DNA of 64,000 nt from Lactococcus hircilactis (GTDB lineage Bacteria > Bacillota > Bacilli > Lactobacillales > Streptococcaceae), in contig NZ_WITJ01000010.1 in assembly GCF_009601015.1 (NCBI RefSeq), positions 1 to 64,000 on the forward strand. The letters are read 5' to 3'. The notes beneath the pieces are model-generated. The model was not told the origin of the DNA and did no database searches. It saw only the letters and a list, made by a program, of their open reading frames with translations. Shown here in pieces: positions 7,660-16,810 of the stretch. Every line of letters starts with the position of its first letter. Position 1 is the first letter of the stretch. Position numbers and translations under genes: made by a program.

Positions 7660-8166
7660 TTAGTGTGATATTGGATACAAAACTTCAAATTCTTCACACA
7701 CCACGCGCATTTTTGGTGAATACACATTTGTACGTCTGAAAAATTGCTCATGGACGCGCCGCCAATACTCTAAAACAAAGGAACGATCTGATTCACTCAC
7801 CTCTTCAAATTTTTTTCCAAAACAGTGCTCAGGCAAACCTTCTCCTTCTTTAAACGCATGTTCTTTCGACACTTGATCAAAAGTTGTCACATAAACGTTA
7901 CGATTTCGCACGATTGCAACCAGCTCTAACGTACTGTTTAAGATCAGATCCACTTTCCCATCCGCAACTGGAAGTGCTTCATTTTCTCTTTCGTAGTCAA
8001 TCAGCGCGCTCGTGGTCGCTGTTTTCACCCCTAATCTCACAAGTTCTGCCAAATCATCAGCCAAAGCTGGATTGGTGATGTTTTCAGTATCATTTCCAAA
8101 AACATACGCACTCCCAAAATCGGCTGGATCAAATCCTGCTTGACGCATCATCTTTTCAACATCCAT
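7660..8166 (-). CDS. ASCH domain protein
   Basis: 168 residues from ATG 8166, which follows AAAAGGAGAAA; the frame extends further upstream but without a ribosome binding site. The C-terminal two thirds look like an ASCH domain: a beta-barrel fold with EYWRRVHEQFFRR near the end and VVCEEFEVLYPI closing the barrel. ASCH proteins are predicted to bind RNA or nucleotides, and some have amidohydrolase activity on modified nucleosides. The nearby deoD and deoB genes fit a nucleoside-related role, but this is inference. Confidence 0.8.
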   Translation of the reverse strand: MDVEKMMRQAGFDPADFGSAYVFGNDTENITNPALADDLAELVRLGVKTATTSALIDYERENEALPVADGKVDLILNSTLELVAIVRNRNVYVTTFDQVSKEHAFKEGEGLPEHCFGKKFEEVSESDRSFVLEYWRRVHEQFFRRTNVYSPKMRVVCEEFEVLYPISH

Positions 8167-8252
8167 ATTTTCTCCTTTTAAAAAAAATCTGTCAGCACTC
8201 AAAAGCTCCAAAACAGGGAGATTTGACACTCACAGAAATCAATTCGTTTTTT

Positions 8253-8294
8253 GTCAGTACTGACAGAAATTTTTTTCATCTTGTCAGTACTGAC
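8253..8294. repeat. Two copies of the GTCAGTACTGAC palindrome, 30 bp apart
   Basis: Perfect copies at 8253-8264 and 8283-8294 between the ASCH gene and deoD. The first is followed by AGAAATTTTTTT, the same flank as the units of the arrays at 37.7 and 42.3 kb. On the + strand the second copy is followed by T7 and would look like a terminator. Confidence 0.85.
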
Positions 8295-8305
8295 AGTTTT
8301 TTTAA

Positions 8306-9007
8306 TTAAGCAATTAAGGTTTCCAATCCAACTTTCATCATATCTGTAAACGTGGATTGACGTTCTTGTGACGTCGTAACTTCACCTGTCAAAATGTGGT
8401 CAGAAATCGTCATGATGGCAAGCGTTTGTACGCCATATTTTGCACCAAGATAGAATAAGCCTGCGGCTTCCATCTCGATTGCTTTTACGCCAAATTTTCC
8501 GAGTGCAACGCCGTCAGGACCCCCGTAAAATAAGTCTGAGGAAAGCACATTTCCAACGTGTGCATTCAAGTCAAGCGCTTTTGCGATGTGATAGGCTTTA
8601 TCAAGCAAATCAAAATCTGAAATCTGAGGAAAATCAAATCCAGGAAAATCATTTTTGACTAAACTAGAAGTGGTCGCAGCAGCTTGTGCAATCACGAGAT
8701 CACGCACATGGACCGCCTCATTGATGGAGCCTGCAGTACCGACACGAATGAGTTTTTTGACGCCATATTCTGTAATCAGCTCATTAGCATAAATCGAAAT
8801 GGATGGAATCCCCATCCCAGTCCCCATGACAGAAACACGTTCCCCCTTATACAGTCCTGTAAAACCTAGCATTCCGCGCACACTGTTAAATTGAACAGCG
8901 TCCTCCAAAAAATGTTCAGCAATAAATTTTGCACGCAATGGATCTCCGGGCAATAAGATTTTGTCAGCGATTTCGCCCTTTTGGGCTTCAATATGTGGTG
9001 TTGGCAT
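8306..9007 (-). CDS. deoD: Purine nucleoside phosphorylase DeoD
   Basis: 233 residues, the usual length for the hexameric DeoD type. It starts [19 protein letters not shown] with the phosphate-binding GDPLRAK at about residues 20-26. The base and ribose site [11 protein letters not shown] and the late SDHILTGE motif are also visible. It phosphorolyses purine (deoxy)nucleosides to base and (deoxy)ribose-1-phosphate, which deoB upstream then converts to the 5-phosphate. It belongs with deoB and the phosphatase-like gene between them. Confidence 0.95.
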   Translation of the reverse strand: MPTPHIEAQKGEIADKILLPGDPLRAKFIAEHFLEDAVQFNSVRGMLGFTGLYKGERVSVMGTGMGIPSISIYANELITEYGVKKLIRVGTAGSINEAVHVRDLVIAQAAATTSSLVKNDFPGFDFPQISDFDLLDKAYHIAKALDLNAHVGNVLSSDLFYGGPDGVALGKFGVKAIEMEAAGLFYLGAKYGVQTLAIMTISDHILTGEVTTSQERQSTFTDMMKVGLETLIA

Positions 9008-9082
9008 TTTTTCTACTTTCTATTTTTATGGCCAGAACATCGTGCCATCGTTTTAAATTTTTGTTTTTTATTAGATTTTTTT

Positions 9083-9094
9083 GTCAGTACTGAC
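9083..9094. repeat. Palindrome copy between the ArsC-like gene and deoD
   Basis: GTCAGTACTGAC flanked by T's on the left and A's on the right, so the full inverted repeat is longer (TTTTGTCAGTACTGACAAAA). On the minus strand it is in the 130-base gap between the ArsC-like stop and the deoD start and could act as a weak processing or attenuation hairpin. Confidence 0.85.
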
Positions 9095-9136
9095 AAAACA
9101 CAGCTCCTCTTTTTTCACTTTTCGTGCGATTTTGAG

Positions 9137-9523
9137 CTACAAATCGAGTGTTTTTACTTTTTTATAGATCTCATCTCTCACCAAACGAAATTCCTCAAGT
9201 GAGTGACCAGCAGGATCCTTAATCGCCCAATGTTCATGCTGCGTTGTTTTTGGAATCACAGGACATTTATCTCTTGCATCACCACATAACGTGATGATCA
9301 GATCACACGCATTAAAATAATCCATCTCGATCAAATCAGAAGTATGATCAGAAATATCAATGCCGACCTCCGCCATGACTTTTATCGCATCTGGGTTGAC
9401 CCCATGTTGTTCAATGCCCGCTGAGCGAATCTGAACCGTATTTTTTAGCAATTTTTTGGCAAATCCTTCAGCCATCTGAGAACGGCAAGAATTTCCAGTG
9501 CAAAGAAAATATATTTTTTTCAT
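9137..9523 (-). CDS. ArsC-like low-molecular-weight phosphatase / thioredoxin-dependent arsenate reductase
   Basis: 128 residues. The P-loop CTGNSCRS at residues 8-15 is the C-x5-R-S motif of low-molecular-weight tyrosine phosphatases. The motif CGDARDKCP near residues 80-88 supplies the two further cysteines of the Staphylococcus pI258 ArsC redox cascade, and the DPAG segment carries the acid catalyst. All three cysteines are present, so arsenate reduction with thioredoxin is plausible. It starts three bases after the deoB stop, so it is translated with deoB, an unusual place for an arsenic gene; no arsR or arsenite pump is nearby. A protein or sugar phosphatase role cannot be excluded. Confidence 0.82.
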   Translation of the reverse strand: MKKIYFLCTGNSCRSQMAEGFAKKLLKNTVQIRSAGIEQHGVNPDAIKVMAEVGIDISDHTSDLIEMDYFNACDLIITLCGDARDKCPVIPKTTQHEHWAIKDPAGHSLEEFRLVRDEIYKKVKTLDL

Positions 9524-9526
9524 GGC

Positions 9527-10738
9527 TTAAATCAAGTCTCTTAAGAAACTCTGACCAATTTCTCCAGCAGATACACCGAAATTCTCCGCAATGGTTGCAG
9601 AAATATCTGCAAAATGTCCTACAGGAAGTGGTTTTGGCGTTGTAAATGCTTTTGAAAACGAAATCATCGGAATATACTCTCGCGTATGATCTGTCCCAAC
9701 AAAAGTAGGATCGTTTCCGTGATCAGCAGTAATGATGAGCAAATCATCGTCTTTCATCGCAGCCATAATTTCCGGCAACCGTCCATCCAAATCTTGAATT
9801 GCGTCACGATAGCCTTCTGGATTTCTACGATGTCCATATTTCGCATCAAAATCAACAAGATTGACAAACAATAGTCCCTTGTCAAATTCAGGCAATGCCA
9901 TCGCTTTTAGCATCCGATCAACACCATCCATATCATTTAGATTGTGTCCCATGTCACGATTAATGCCTTGTCCTTCATAGATGTCGTGAATTTTACCCAC
10001 TGAAATCACAGGAAATCCTGCATCGTCCAGATGATTCAATACCGTTGCCCCAAAAGGAGCTAAAGCATAATCCCGACGGTTTGGCGTCCGTTCAAATTGA
10101 CCCGCGTGCTCTCCCACATAAGGGCGTGCAATGATTCGTCCAAGCATCCATTCTGAGCCAATATTTGTGATTTCACGCGCATATTCACAAATTTTGTAAA
10201 GTTCAGTAAGCGGGATCACTGCTTCATTGGCAGCAATCTGTAAAACTGGATCTGCCGAAGTATAAATGATTAATTCGCCTGTTTTGAGTTGACGTTCTCC
10301 AAAATCATCTAAAACTTGCGTCCCAGAATAAGGTTTATTAGGTTCGCGCATGATTTTACGTCCTGAAAATGCTTCAATTTTTTCCAATAGCGCTTCAGGA
10401 AATCCATCAGGATAGACTGGAAATGGATTTTTAATATCCAATCCCATAATTTCCCAGTGTCCTGTCATGGTATCCTTACCATTAGAAACTTCTTGTAATT
10501 TCGTGGTATAACCCAAAGGATGTGCCGTTTTCGCCACTGTCTTCAAGGAAGTGATATTTCCCAGTCCAATTTTTTGAAAATTCGGCACATCTAGTCCAAC
10601 AGCTTCAGAAATGTGACCAATTGTGTTTGCTCCCGTATCTGGAGTGTCGTGATTAAAGAACTTGTCAGCATCGGGTGCCTCCCCAATTCCAGCAGAATCC
10701 ATAACGATAAGATGTACACGACCAAATTTTTTAGCCAT
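9527..10738 (-). CDS. deoB: Phosphopentomutase
   Basis: 403 residues of the alkaline phosphatase superfamily. Metal-binding [11 protein letters not shown] is near residue 13, the phosphorylated Thr lies in [10 protein letters not shown] near 85-95, and C-terminal TADHGNDPT and TDHTREYIP carry further metal ligands. It interconverts (deoxy)ribose-1-phosphate and -5-phosphate in nucleoside salvage. RBS AAAAGGAG precedes ATG 10738. It is the first gene of deoB-arsC-like-deoD. Confidence 0.96.
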   Translation of the reverse strand: MAKKFGRVHLIVMDSAGIGEAPDADKFFNHDTPDTGANTIGHISEAVGLDVPNFQKIGLGNITSLKTVAKTAHPLGYTTKLQEVSNGKDTMTGHWEIMGLDIKNPFPVYPDGFPEALLEKIEAFSGRKIMREPNKPYSGTQVLDDFGERQLKTGELIIYTSADPVLQIAANEAVIPLTELYKICEYAREITNIGSEWMLGRIIARPYVGEHAGQFERTPNRRDYALAPFGATVLNHLDDAGFPVISVGKIHDIYEGQGINRDMGHNLNDMDGVDRMLKAMALPEFDKGLLFVNLVDFDAKYGHRRNPEGYRDAIQDLDGRLPEIMAAMKDDDLLIITADHGNDPTFVGTDHTREYIPMISFSKAFTTPKPLPVGHFADISATIAENFGVSAGEIGQSFLRDLI

Positions 10739-10785
10739 TTAAATTCTCCTTTTCTCGATTTTAAACAATCGATTCTTCTAATCAA

Positions 10786-10794
10786 ATTATAACA
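10786..10794 (-). promoter_or_regulatory. Extended -10 promoter of the deoB operon
   Basis: Minus-strand TGTTATAAT, an extended -10, lies 48-56 bases before the deoB ATG. The leader contains a TCGATT-TTAAAC-AATCGA inverted repeat just ahead of the ribosome binding site that might be an operator or hairpin. Confidence 0.65.
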
Positions 10795-10842
10795 TAGATC
10801 ACATGAAAATCTGAATTTAAATCTTCCACTTCCAACAGAAAA

Positions 10843-10851
10843 TGCTATAAT
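10843..10851 (+). promoter_or_regulatory. Extended -10 promoter for the 163-residue gene
   Basis: TGCTATAAT, 50 bases before ATG 10901, diverging from the deoB promoter. Confidence 0.6.
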
Positions 10852-10900
10852 AAAGCTAAGGAAAAATACCAACATTCCTTAAGAAAACGGAGGTCATCCG

Positions 10901-11392
10901 ATGGAAAACGAAGACAAAGCGTTAGTTTCATCTGTCGCATTTATTGAAGCGGATTCAAGCAGTGAACAAGAAGAAAAAATCACTCAAAATATTTTGACTT
11001 ATTTTAAAGAAAACGAGCATTATATTGATTGGCGTAAAGAAAATATACTCAATCATTTTACAAATCAAATCTTAAATGAAGCCGATTATTTTGATGCTGT
11101 GACCATCCAAACACTCCCGATTGACAAAGAAATACAGCACTTTCTCAACGCTGTTTTAGATGAAAATGATACCTCACGTCAAGCAATGGAGCAACTGACA
11201 GATCAAGTGTCACAAACGCAATCTAATTATTTAAAACTCCAAAACGAACTCAAAGCGACCCAAGAAAAGCTCACGAACGCCATTGAACTCAATAAAGCAC
11301 TAGTCAAAGAAAAATGGTACCAAAAACTTTTCCGTTCCTTTTCAGATTACAAGTACAAATACGAAATCGAAAATACACCCCCTAAAAAATAA
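10901..11392 (+). CDS. Hypothetical protein with C-terminal coiled coil
   Basis: 163 residues, start ATG 10901 behind CGGAGG. The N-terminal part is acidic (VAFIEADSSSEQEEK). Residues about 90-140 form a predicted coiled coil (QLTDQVSQTQSNYLKLQNEL and continuing), and the tail is short and basic (KWYQKLFRSFSDYKYKY). No membrane segment or catalytic motif is visible. I do not recognise the family. It is one of only a few + strand host genes, has its own promoter, and ends one base before a terminator formed by the palindrome at 11391-11417. Confidence 0.75.
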   Translation: MENEDKALVSSVAFIEADSSSEQEEKITQNILTYFKENEHYIDWRKENILNHFTNQILNEADYFDAVTIQTLPIDKEIQHFLNAVLDENDTSRQAMEQLTDQVSQTQSNYLKLQNELKATQEKLTNAIELNKALVKEKWYQKLFRSFSDYKYKYEIENTPPKK

Positions 11393-11417
11393 AAGCTGTC
11401 AGTACTGACAGCTTTTT
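11391..11417. terminator. Palindrome-based bidirectional terminator
   Basis: A perfect 26-base inverted repeat (13-base arms) built around GTCAGTACTGAC: AAAAGCTGTCAGT then ACTGACAGCTTTT, followed by one more T. It sits between the convergent 3' ends of the 163-residue gene and the MarR gene. It is the clearest case of the window-wide palindrome working as a rho-independent terminator. Confidence 0.8.
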
Positions 11418-11423
11418 AGCGTT

Positions 11424-11870
11424 TCATTTTTCGTCATTTTCTTTATGCAAAGCGCTGCTCAAATCTAAAAACAGTTTGAAATCATCAACGAATCCCATGG
11501 CTCGTTTTTCACCCATTGTTTGAAATACTGACGCAATATCTGAAATCGTTTGGTCATAAGCTTTTTCCGCAGTTTTTCTTCCCTTATCTGTAATACTCAC
11601 TAAAATCTTTCTACGATCTTCTCTTGAAATTTCACGAATAATCATCCCCTTATCTTCCAAACTGTTCAAAATCGTTGCAATTCTCGCCGTACTTGTATTG
11701 GTAAATTTAGCAATGTCACTTGGCATAATTGCTTTACCAGAATTTTTAAACAAAAAATAAATGACCTGATGTTCTCCATGTGAATACGTATTAAAACGGC
11801 TCAAAGCCCGCATTTTACCAGGCTTTTTGACACTATGAATAAAGGTCTGCGCCAACTCATTATAATCCAT
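11424..11870 (-). CDS. MarR family transcriptional regulator
   Basis: 148 residues from ATG 11870, chosen for the GGGAG ribosome binding site just upstream. The winged helix is at about residues 30-110: helix-turn-helix IMPSDIAKFTNTSTARIATILNSL, and wing DRRKILVSITDKGRK with the conserved DRR. It would act as a dimer on palindromic DNA. A perfect palindrome (11942-11957) at its own promoter suggests autoregulation. Its ligand and other targets are unknown; azlDC lies just upstream on the same strand. Confidence 0.88.
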   Translation of the reverse strand: MDYNELAQTFIHSVKKPGKMRALSRFNTYSHGEHQVIYFLFKNSGKAIMPSDIAKFTNTSTARIATILNSLEDKGMIIREISREDRRKILVSITDKGRKTAEKAYDQTISDIASVFQTMGEKRAMGFVDDFKLFLDLSSALHKENDEK

Positions 11871-11941
11871 TTTTTCTCCCTTAACTCCAAAATGCTTTTT
11901 CATTAATATTATATCAAAAAAAATTCTAATCCTTTTTATTT

Positions 11942-11987
11942 ATTAATACATATTAATTATTTTAAAAAAATTATTTTATTTTGTCAA
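11942..11987 (-). promoter_or_regulatory. marR promoter and candidate operator
   Basis: On the minus strand TTGACA (11987-11982), 17 bases, TAAAAT (11964-11959). Just downstream, near the start point, is ATTAATA-CA-TATTAAT (11942-11957), a perfect inverted repeat of MarR-operator size. A second extended -10 (TGATATAAT) lies nearer the gene. Autorepression is inferred. Confidence 0.6.
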
Positions 11988-12016
11988 GAAACGATTACAA
12001 AATAACAAAAACTTCA

Positions 12017-12343
12017 TTAAAAAATAACATTCAAAACTGCCAAACTTAACATCCCCACACAAACAATCACCAATAAATTTTTAATCCACACCGCCGCTAA
12101 AATCGTCGGAAGAGACGCTAAAAGATTCTTCACATCAATTGAGGGCCACTTGCCTAAATGTTGAATGAAAATATTTGAAAACCACAGCGAAGATAAGATT
12201 ACCACAGGCACAAAACTTAAATAATCAACCACTCTTTTTTTAAGCGTGAATCGCTTAAGTAAAATAAATGGAAGCACTCGTGCCCCCCAGGTCACAAGAC
12301 CACAAGAAAAAATCGTCAGTAACAAAAAATTAAAAGAACTCAT
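12017..12343 (-). CDS. azlD: AzlD-like branched-chain amino acid transport protein
   Basis: 108 residues from ATG 12343, with four hydrophobic segments and the family feature TWGARVLPFILLKRF near residue 25. AzlD is the small partner of AzlC in branched-chain amino acid export. Its start overlaps the azlC end by 14 bases, implying translational coupling. Confidence 0.85.
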   Translation of the reverse strand: MSSFNFLLLTIFSCGLVTWGARVLPFILLKRFTLKKRVVDYLSFVPVVILSSLWFSNIFIQHLGKWPSIDVKNLLASLPTILAAVWIKNLLVIVCVGMLSLAVLNVIF

Positions 12344-13046
12344 GTTTGATCCACACCCCCAATCCACAGGACACCAATGTGACAAATAATACTAAAATAT
12401 TACTTGGAATAAAAATAATTCCGACAAAAAACAAGAGCAATGTCACACCAATCATCAGCAATTGAAGACGTATCCCAAGGATCGTATCACTAATGACCTG
12501 CAAATAAAGTAGGCCAATAAACATCGCAACGACTGCAAACCCCAATCCAAATGCCATCGGATTCACAATATAATGCCCAAGCACCGCACCGCATACGCTA
12601 GAAATAACCCAAGTACAATAAGCAACCATGTTCACTGCATTAAGCCAATCGAAATTTAGCGCACCATCCGTCGCATTAAGCTTGTTCATACTCAACGCAA
12701 AACTTTCATCAGTCAAAAAACTTCCAATTATAATATTTCTAAATAAACTTTCCTTTTTTAGATAAGGAGCAACGGCACTACTCAATAAAATCATTCTCGA
12801 ATTTACTAAAAATACACTTAAAACAATCGATAAAATCGGACTTTTAAGTGCAATCAACGTCACCATGATAAATTGTGCGGAACCCGCATAAACCACTGCC
12901 GAAAGCAAAAAAACAAGTCCCACGCTCAAATGATTACTGCGTGCAATCATTCCAAAAGCGAGTCCAATTCCAATGTAGCCAAAAACAGTAGGCAATGTTT
13001 CTGCAATGCCAGTGCGTGCTGTTAATTCATCTGTCATCCCATTCAA
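12330..13046 (-). CDS. azlC: AzlC family branched-chain amino acid exporter subunit
   Basis: About 238 residues with roughly six to seven membrane segments. It carries the AzlC signatures PTVFGYIGIGLAFGMIAR near the N-terminus and SAVVYAGSAQFIMV after it, and later GSFLTDESFAL. With AzlD it forms a permease, known in Bacillus to export leucine analogues. The start is uncertain: TTG at 13046 has AAAGAAAG upstream, while the ATG at 13037 lacks a clear site. The gene follows a terminator after gyrB. Confidence 0.85.
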   Translation of the reverse strand: MNGMTDELTARTGIAETLPTVFGYIGIGLAFGMIARSNHLSVGLVFLLSAVVYAGSAQFIMVTLIALKSPILSIVLSVFLVNSRMILLSSAVAPYLKKESLFRNIIIGSFLTDESFALSMNKLNATDGALNFDWLNAVNMVAYCTWVISSVCGAVLGHYIVNPMAFGLGFAVVAMFIGLLYLQVISDTILGIRLQLLMIGVTLLLFFVGIIFIPSNILVLFVTLVSCGLGVWIKHEFF

Positions 13047-13060
13047 ATTTCTTTCTTTAT

Positions 13061-13091
13061 AAAAAAAGAATAAGAAAACTCATTCTTTTTT
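13061..13091. terminator. gyrB terminator
   Basis: AAAAAAGAAT and ATTCTTTTTT pair across a ten-base loop, with T runs possible in both directions. It lies between the gyrB stop and azlC. Confidence 0.65.
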
Positions 13092-13097
13092 AATCTT

Positions 13098-15065
13098 TTA
13101 AGCATCAATCGTACTGTATTGTGCATTTTCTTCGATAAACTCGCGCCGTGGCTCCACGCGATCGCCCATAAGCATATCAAAAACCTTATCCGCTTCTGCT
13201 GCATCCGTCAATGAAACCTGTGCCATCAATCGATTTTCTGGATCCATTGTCGTCTCCCAAAGTTGGTGGTCGTCCATTTCTCCAAGCCCTTTATAACGTT
13301 GAATCGTTGCTTTAGAGCGTCCTTGAGACCACTTTTCAATCGCAGTAGCCAATTGTTTTTCCTGATCTGGTCCAGGTTGGATGTACTCTTTTGTATCAGA
13401 TCCCACCTTGATTCCATAAATTGGAGGTTGCGCAATATAGACATAACCTGCTTCAACGACTGGACGCATGTAGCGGTAGAAAAGTGTAAGTAACAGTGTT
13501 CGAATGTGCGCGCCATCAACATCAGCATCCGTCATGATGACAAGTTTGTGATAACGTGCTTTTGAAAGATCATAATCCGCACCAAATCCTGTTCCCATTG
13601 CGGTAAATAAGCTTCGAATTTCCTCATTTGCAAGAATTTTATCCATCGTTGCTTTTTCCACATTCAAAATTTTCCCGCGAATTGGTAAAATCGCCTGAAA
13701 TTCACGATTTCGTCCAGATTTCGCAGACCCTCCTGCAGAATCTCCTTCGACAATGAAAAGTTCAGTTTGCTTTGGATTATTCGAAGAACAATCTGCTAAT
13801 TTTCCAGGTAAATTTGAAATTTCGAGACCTGACTTTTTCCGTGTCACTTCACGCGCACGTTTTGCAGCAATCCGTGCTTTACTCGCAAGAATTCCTTTTT
13901 CAACGATTTTTCTTGCAACTTGTGGATTTTCAAGCATGAATGTTTGTAACGCATCTGCAAAGAGTTTATTGACAATTCCAGTGACTTCAGAATTTCCAAG
14001 TTTCGTCTTCGTTTGTCCTTCAAATTGAGGATTCGGATGTTTCACTGAAATTACTGCCGTTAACCCTTCACGGACATCATCTCCTGTCAAATTATCCTCA
14101 TTTTCTTTGAGAATTTTTTGAGCTTTGGCATAATTATTGATGACCCGTGTGAGTGCTGTTCTAAATCCCTGCTCGTGCGTTCCACCTTCATGCGTGTTAA
14201 TGTTATTGGCAAAGGACATGACCACACTGTGATATGTATCTGTATATTGCATCGCCACTTCTACTGCAATGCCATCAAGTTCACCTTCAGTAAAAATCGC
14301 AGGTTCAAAAATCACCTGTTTATTTTCATTTAGGTATTCAACATAAGACTGAATACCCCCTTCATAATGAAAACTATTCTGATTTTTTTCATTTCCTTGG
14401 CGCTTATCAGTGATGGAAATCCGTAGCCCGCGATTCAAAAAAGCAAGCTCACGAACACGTGTCAATAATTTTTCATAATCAAATTCAGTGGTTTCTGTAA
14501 AAATCTCTGGATCTGGCACAAAATGAACCGTTGTCCCACGATGATCTGTCGTTCCAATAACTTTTAGATCCTCAATCACATGACCACGATGATATTCTTG
14601 AAAATATTTTTGTCCATCTTTATGAACCGTAACATCAAGAATCGTTGATAACGCATTGACGACAGAAGATCCAACACCGTGCAAGCCACCTGAAACTTTA
14701 TATCCGCCACCGCCAAACTTCCCTCCAGCATGCAACACAGTAAAAACAGTTTCAACAGCAGGACGTCCAGTTTTTTCTTGAATATCAACAGGAATCCCAC
14801 GTCCATCATCAATAACCGTAATTGAATTGTCAGGTTCAATAAACACCTCAATGTGGCTGGCAAATCCTGCAAGCGCTTCATCAATCGAATTATCAACAAT
14901 TTCCCAAACCAAATGATGCAGTCCTTCTTTTGAAGTTGAACCGATATACATCCCTGGACGCATCCGCACCGCTTCAAGTCCTTCTAAGACTTGAATTTGA
15001 CTGGCATCATACTGATCAGCAAGCTTTTCTATTTCTTTATCTTTTTCGTTCAAAATAAATCTCAT
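13098..15065 (-). CDS. gyrB: DNA gyrase subunit B
   Basis: 655 residues. The GHKL ATPase domain comes first ([32 protein letters not shown]), then the transducer, then the TOPRIM domain ([16 protein letters not shown] near 425, [13 protein letters not shown] near 500) and the C-terminal GyrB tail (QRYKGLGEM). With GyrA it supercoils DNA using ATP. The start at 15065 has only a weak ribosome binding site; a TTG start four codons later is an alternative. Confidence 0.97.
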   Translation of the reverse strand: MRFILNEKDKEIEKLADQYDASQIQVLEGLEAVRMRPGMYIGSTSKEGLHHLVWEIVDNSIDEALAGFASHIEVFIEPDNSITVIDDGRGIPVDIQEKTGRPAVETVFTVLHAGGKFGGGGYKVSGGLHGVGSSVVNALSTILDVTVHKDGQKYFQEYHRGHVIEDLKVIGTTDHRGTTVHFVPDPEIFTETTEFDYEKLLTRVRELAFLNRGLRISITDKRQGNEKNQNSFHYEGGIQSYVEYLNENKQVIFEPAIFTEGELDGIAVEVAMQYTDTYHSVVMSFANNINTHEGGTHEQGFRTALTRVINNYAKAQKILKENEDNLTGDDVREGLTAVISVKHPNPQFEGQTKTKLGNSEVTGIVNKLFADALQTFMLENPQVARKIVEKGILASKARIAAKRAREVTRKKSGLEISNLPGKLADCSSNNPKQTELFIVEGDSAGGSAKSGRNREFQAILPIRGKILNVEKATMDKILANEEIRSLFTAMGTGFGADYDLSKARYHKLVIMTDADVDGAHIRTLLLTLFYRYMRPVVEAGYVYIAQPPIYGIKVGSDTKEYIQPGPDQEKQLATAIEKWSQGRSKATIQRYKGLGEMDDHQLWETTMDPENRLMAQVSLTDAAEADKVFDMLMGDRVEPRREFIEENAQYSTIDA

Positions 15066-15085
15066 TTCTATTGAGTCTTACTTAT

Positions 15086-15094
15086 ATTATAGCA
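15086..15094 (-). promoter_or_regulatory. gyrB promoter (extended -10)
   Basis: Minus-strand TGCTATAAT about 20 bases before the gyrB ATG, leaving a very short leader. No clear -35. Confidence 0.65.
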
Positions 15095-15179
15095 CATTTG
15101 AAGCTTTTTTTCGATATTTCAAGCCATTTTAAATCCGCTTTTGTCAGCAAAAAATAACGGTTACAAAAAAATAATTTCT

Positions 15180-15191
15180 GTCAGTTCTGAC
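15180..15191. repeat. Palindrome copy with TT centre between gyrB and the HAD gene
   Basis: GTCAGTTCTGAC has intact arms but a TT centre, the only such centre seen. Flanks extend the pairing (TTTCTGTCAG, CTGACAGAAA), and half-site fragments lie 15140-15240. Confidence 0.75.
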
Positions 15192-15263
15192 AGAAATCAA
15201 AAATGTCTAAACCATCAGTCAATCCTTACTGACAGCACACCGCATTTCACTCAACGTTTCCTC

Positions 15264-15860
15264 TTACAGCAGTGCTTCTAAAGTTGTGATACTTTGCGTC
15301 GCTTTGGGATCACGCTTGGTCGCATCAAAGAAAACCGTTTTTACCCCCGCTGCAATTCCAGCCTCAATATCAATCGAACGATCGCCAATCATGACCGTCT
15401 TTTCAGGATTCATCTGATATTTCTCAAGTAAATAGTGAATCGAATCCGGCGCAGGTTTTCGCTTAAATCCATTGTCAGCAGTCACCACTTCAGCAAAGAA
15501 TTGTAAAATATTCGCTGATTTCAAAATCTCATTGACTTGCGCATCCCGATGCGAAATCATAAAATTCCGTCGTCCATTTTCTGTCAGTACTGACAAAACT
15601 TTTTCAGCCCCTACAAATAGGACTGGATGTGTCAATGTTTGAGCTTCGAGTGCTTTGTAAGTCTCCAAAAACTGCGGAATATCACTTGCAAATTGCTCCA
15701 CAGCATAAGCCGTCGAAACTTTCAACGCACGATAAATTTCCTGATGCAAAATCACACGCTCACTGAGCATCCACAAAGCGGCAGCAAAAGCACGACTTGA
15801 CGTTTCATAATTATCAAGCAGCGTTCCACCTAAATCCCAAATATAATTATCGTATTCCAT
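15264..15860 (-). CDS. HAD superfamily hydrolase upstream of gyrB
   Basis: 198 residues from ATG 15860. HAD motif I reads WDLGGTLLDN, so the usual second Asp of DxD is Gly. Motif II is MISHRD, motif III the Lys in KRKPAPD, and motif IV MIGDRSIDIEAG. Streptococcal relatives next to gyrB share the DLGG form, so this is probably a family feature that alters catalysis. A palindrome copy (15583-15594) is read in frame as Leu-Ser-Val-Leu-Thr in the segment before ENGRRN. The -10 hexamer ends only seven bases before the ATG, so the mRNA may be leaderless. Confidence 0.85.
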   Translation of the reverse strand: MEYDNYIWDLGGTLLDNYETSSRAFAAALWMLSERVILHQEIYRALKVSTAYAVEQFASDIPQFLETYKALEAQTLTHPVLFVGAEKVLSVLTENGRRNFMISHRDAQVNEILKSANILQFFAEVVTADNGFKRKPAPDSIHYLLEKYQMNPEKTVMIGDRSIDIEAGIAAGVKTVFFDATKRDPKATQSITTLEALL

Positions 15861-15866
15861 GTGATT

Positions 15867-15894
15867 ATTATAACACACTCTCATCACTTACAAA
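15867..15894 (-). promoter_or_regulatory. Promoter giving a leaderless HAD transcript
   Basis: Minus-strand TTTGTA (15894-15889), 16 bases, TATAAT (15872-15867). Transcription would start at about 15860-15861, at or next to the ATG. Confidence 0.5.
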
Positions 15895-15927
15895 TCAAAT
15901 AAAGTCATTTTTTCAAATCATTCTTCA

Positions 15928-16689
15928 TCACTCCACACTTTTATTAAGGAATTTTTCTTTAAATGAACCGATCTGTTTTTTTCCTGTCACAATAAATAGA
16001 CCACTTGTAATCCCAATGATAACAACCAAAACCATAGCCTGTTGTACTGTTGTGGTTGAATTAGCTGATCCTTGCGACACAAGCAAGCTCGTAAAATCAA
16101 TAGCTCCATGCATGATGATCGGAATCAAAAGTAAATGTGATTTTAGATAAAGCACTGCCAAAAATACTCCGAGTGCAGTCGCATACACCATTTGAATCCC
16201 CGTAGCCGTAACCGTCTGATGTGCTAAATTCACACTATGCGAAATTCCAAACAAAACAGCGGAGACTGCAATGCCAATAAAAAGAGAATGCGTTTTTTCA
16301 ATGATTGCACCCAAAATCAACCCTCTAAAAATGAATTCCTCAACACAACCAACAACCACCGCAACGAGAGCTGCACCAATCGTAAACCAAACAGATATTT
16401 TTTCATGCCGCATCAATAGATTAAGTGGAAGTGACAAAACAAGCGTATAAAGCGCATACCACAATAGCCCCACACTTTTTAAAACAGGATAATGTTCCCA
16501 TAAAATTTTGATCTTCGACCACCGATAAATCACAAACATAATTAAAAATAAAGGCAAGTCTTGAACCAATAACCAAAGTAATGTCACATTTCCACTTTTC
16601 ATAGATATATGAAATAGCCCCGTGACAATTTCGCCAAAAATCAAAAGATAAGCAATCGTAATGATAAAAATTAATCCAGTTTTTTTCAT
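15928..16689 (-). CDS. CPBP family intramembrane metalloprotease (intact)
   Basis: 253 residues with about seven or eight membrane segments. The Abi/CPBP signature is complete: EEFIFRG (EExxxR) near residue 135, FGISHSVNL with its His near 170, and the late HGAIDF. Family members cleave prenylated or membrane proteins, and in lactic acid bacteria many sit next to bacteriocin genes as immunity proteins. Here it lies downstream of two bacteriocin-type leader peptides, so an immunity role is plausible. It is the only intact one of three CPBP genes in this region. Confidence 0.85.
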   Translation of the reverse strand: MKKTGLIFIITIAYLLIFGEIVTGLFHISMKSGNVTLLWLLVQDLPLFLIMFVIYRWSKIKILWEHYPVLKSVGLLWYALYTLVLSLPLNLLMRHEKISVWFTIGAALVAVVVGCVEEFIFRGLILGAIIEKTHSLFIGIAVSAVLFGISHSVNLAHQTVTATGIQMVYATALGVFLAVLYLKSHLLLIPIIMHGAIDFTSLLVSQGSANSTTTVQQAMVLVVIIGITSGLFIVTGKKQIGSFKEKFLNKSVE

Positions 16690-16810
16690 TTCTTATTCGT
16701 CCTTTCCAAAACCAAATCTTATAAAATCACACATAACACTAAAAACAACGACATTCCAAGCGTTAGACAACTTAATGCTCCAAAACGATGAAACAGTTTT
16801 TTAGTAACCG

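Noticed and set aside
8167-8229. N-terminal extension of the ASCH protein
   Set aside because: AAAAGGAG directly precedes the ATG at 8166, and the upstream codons show no family similarity.
12017-12385. Longer AzlD starting at 12385
   Set aside because: The extra residues (SHWCPVDWGC) lie inside azlC in another frame and are not like the family; the ATG at 12343 gives the normal N-terminus.
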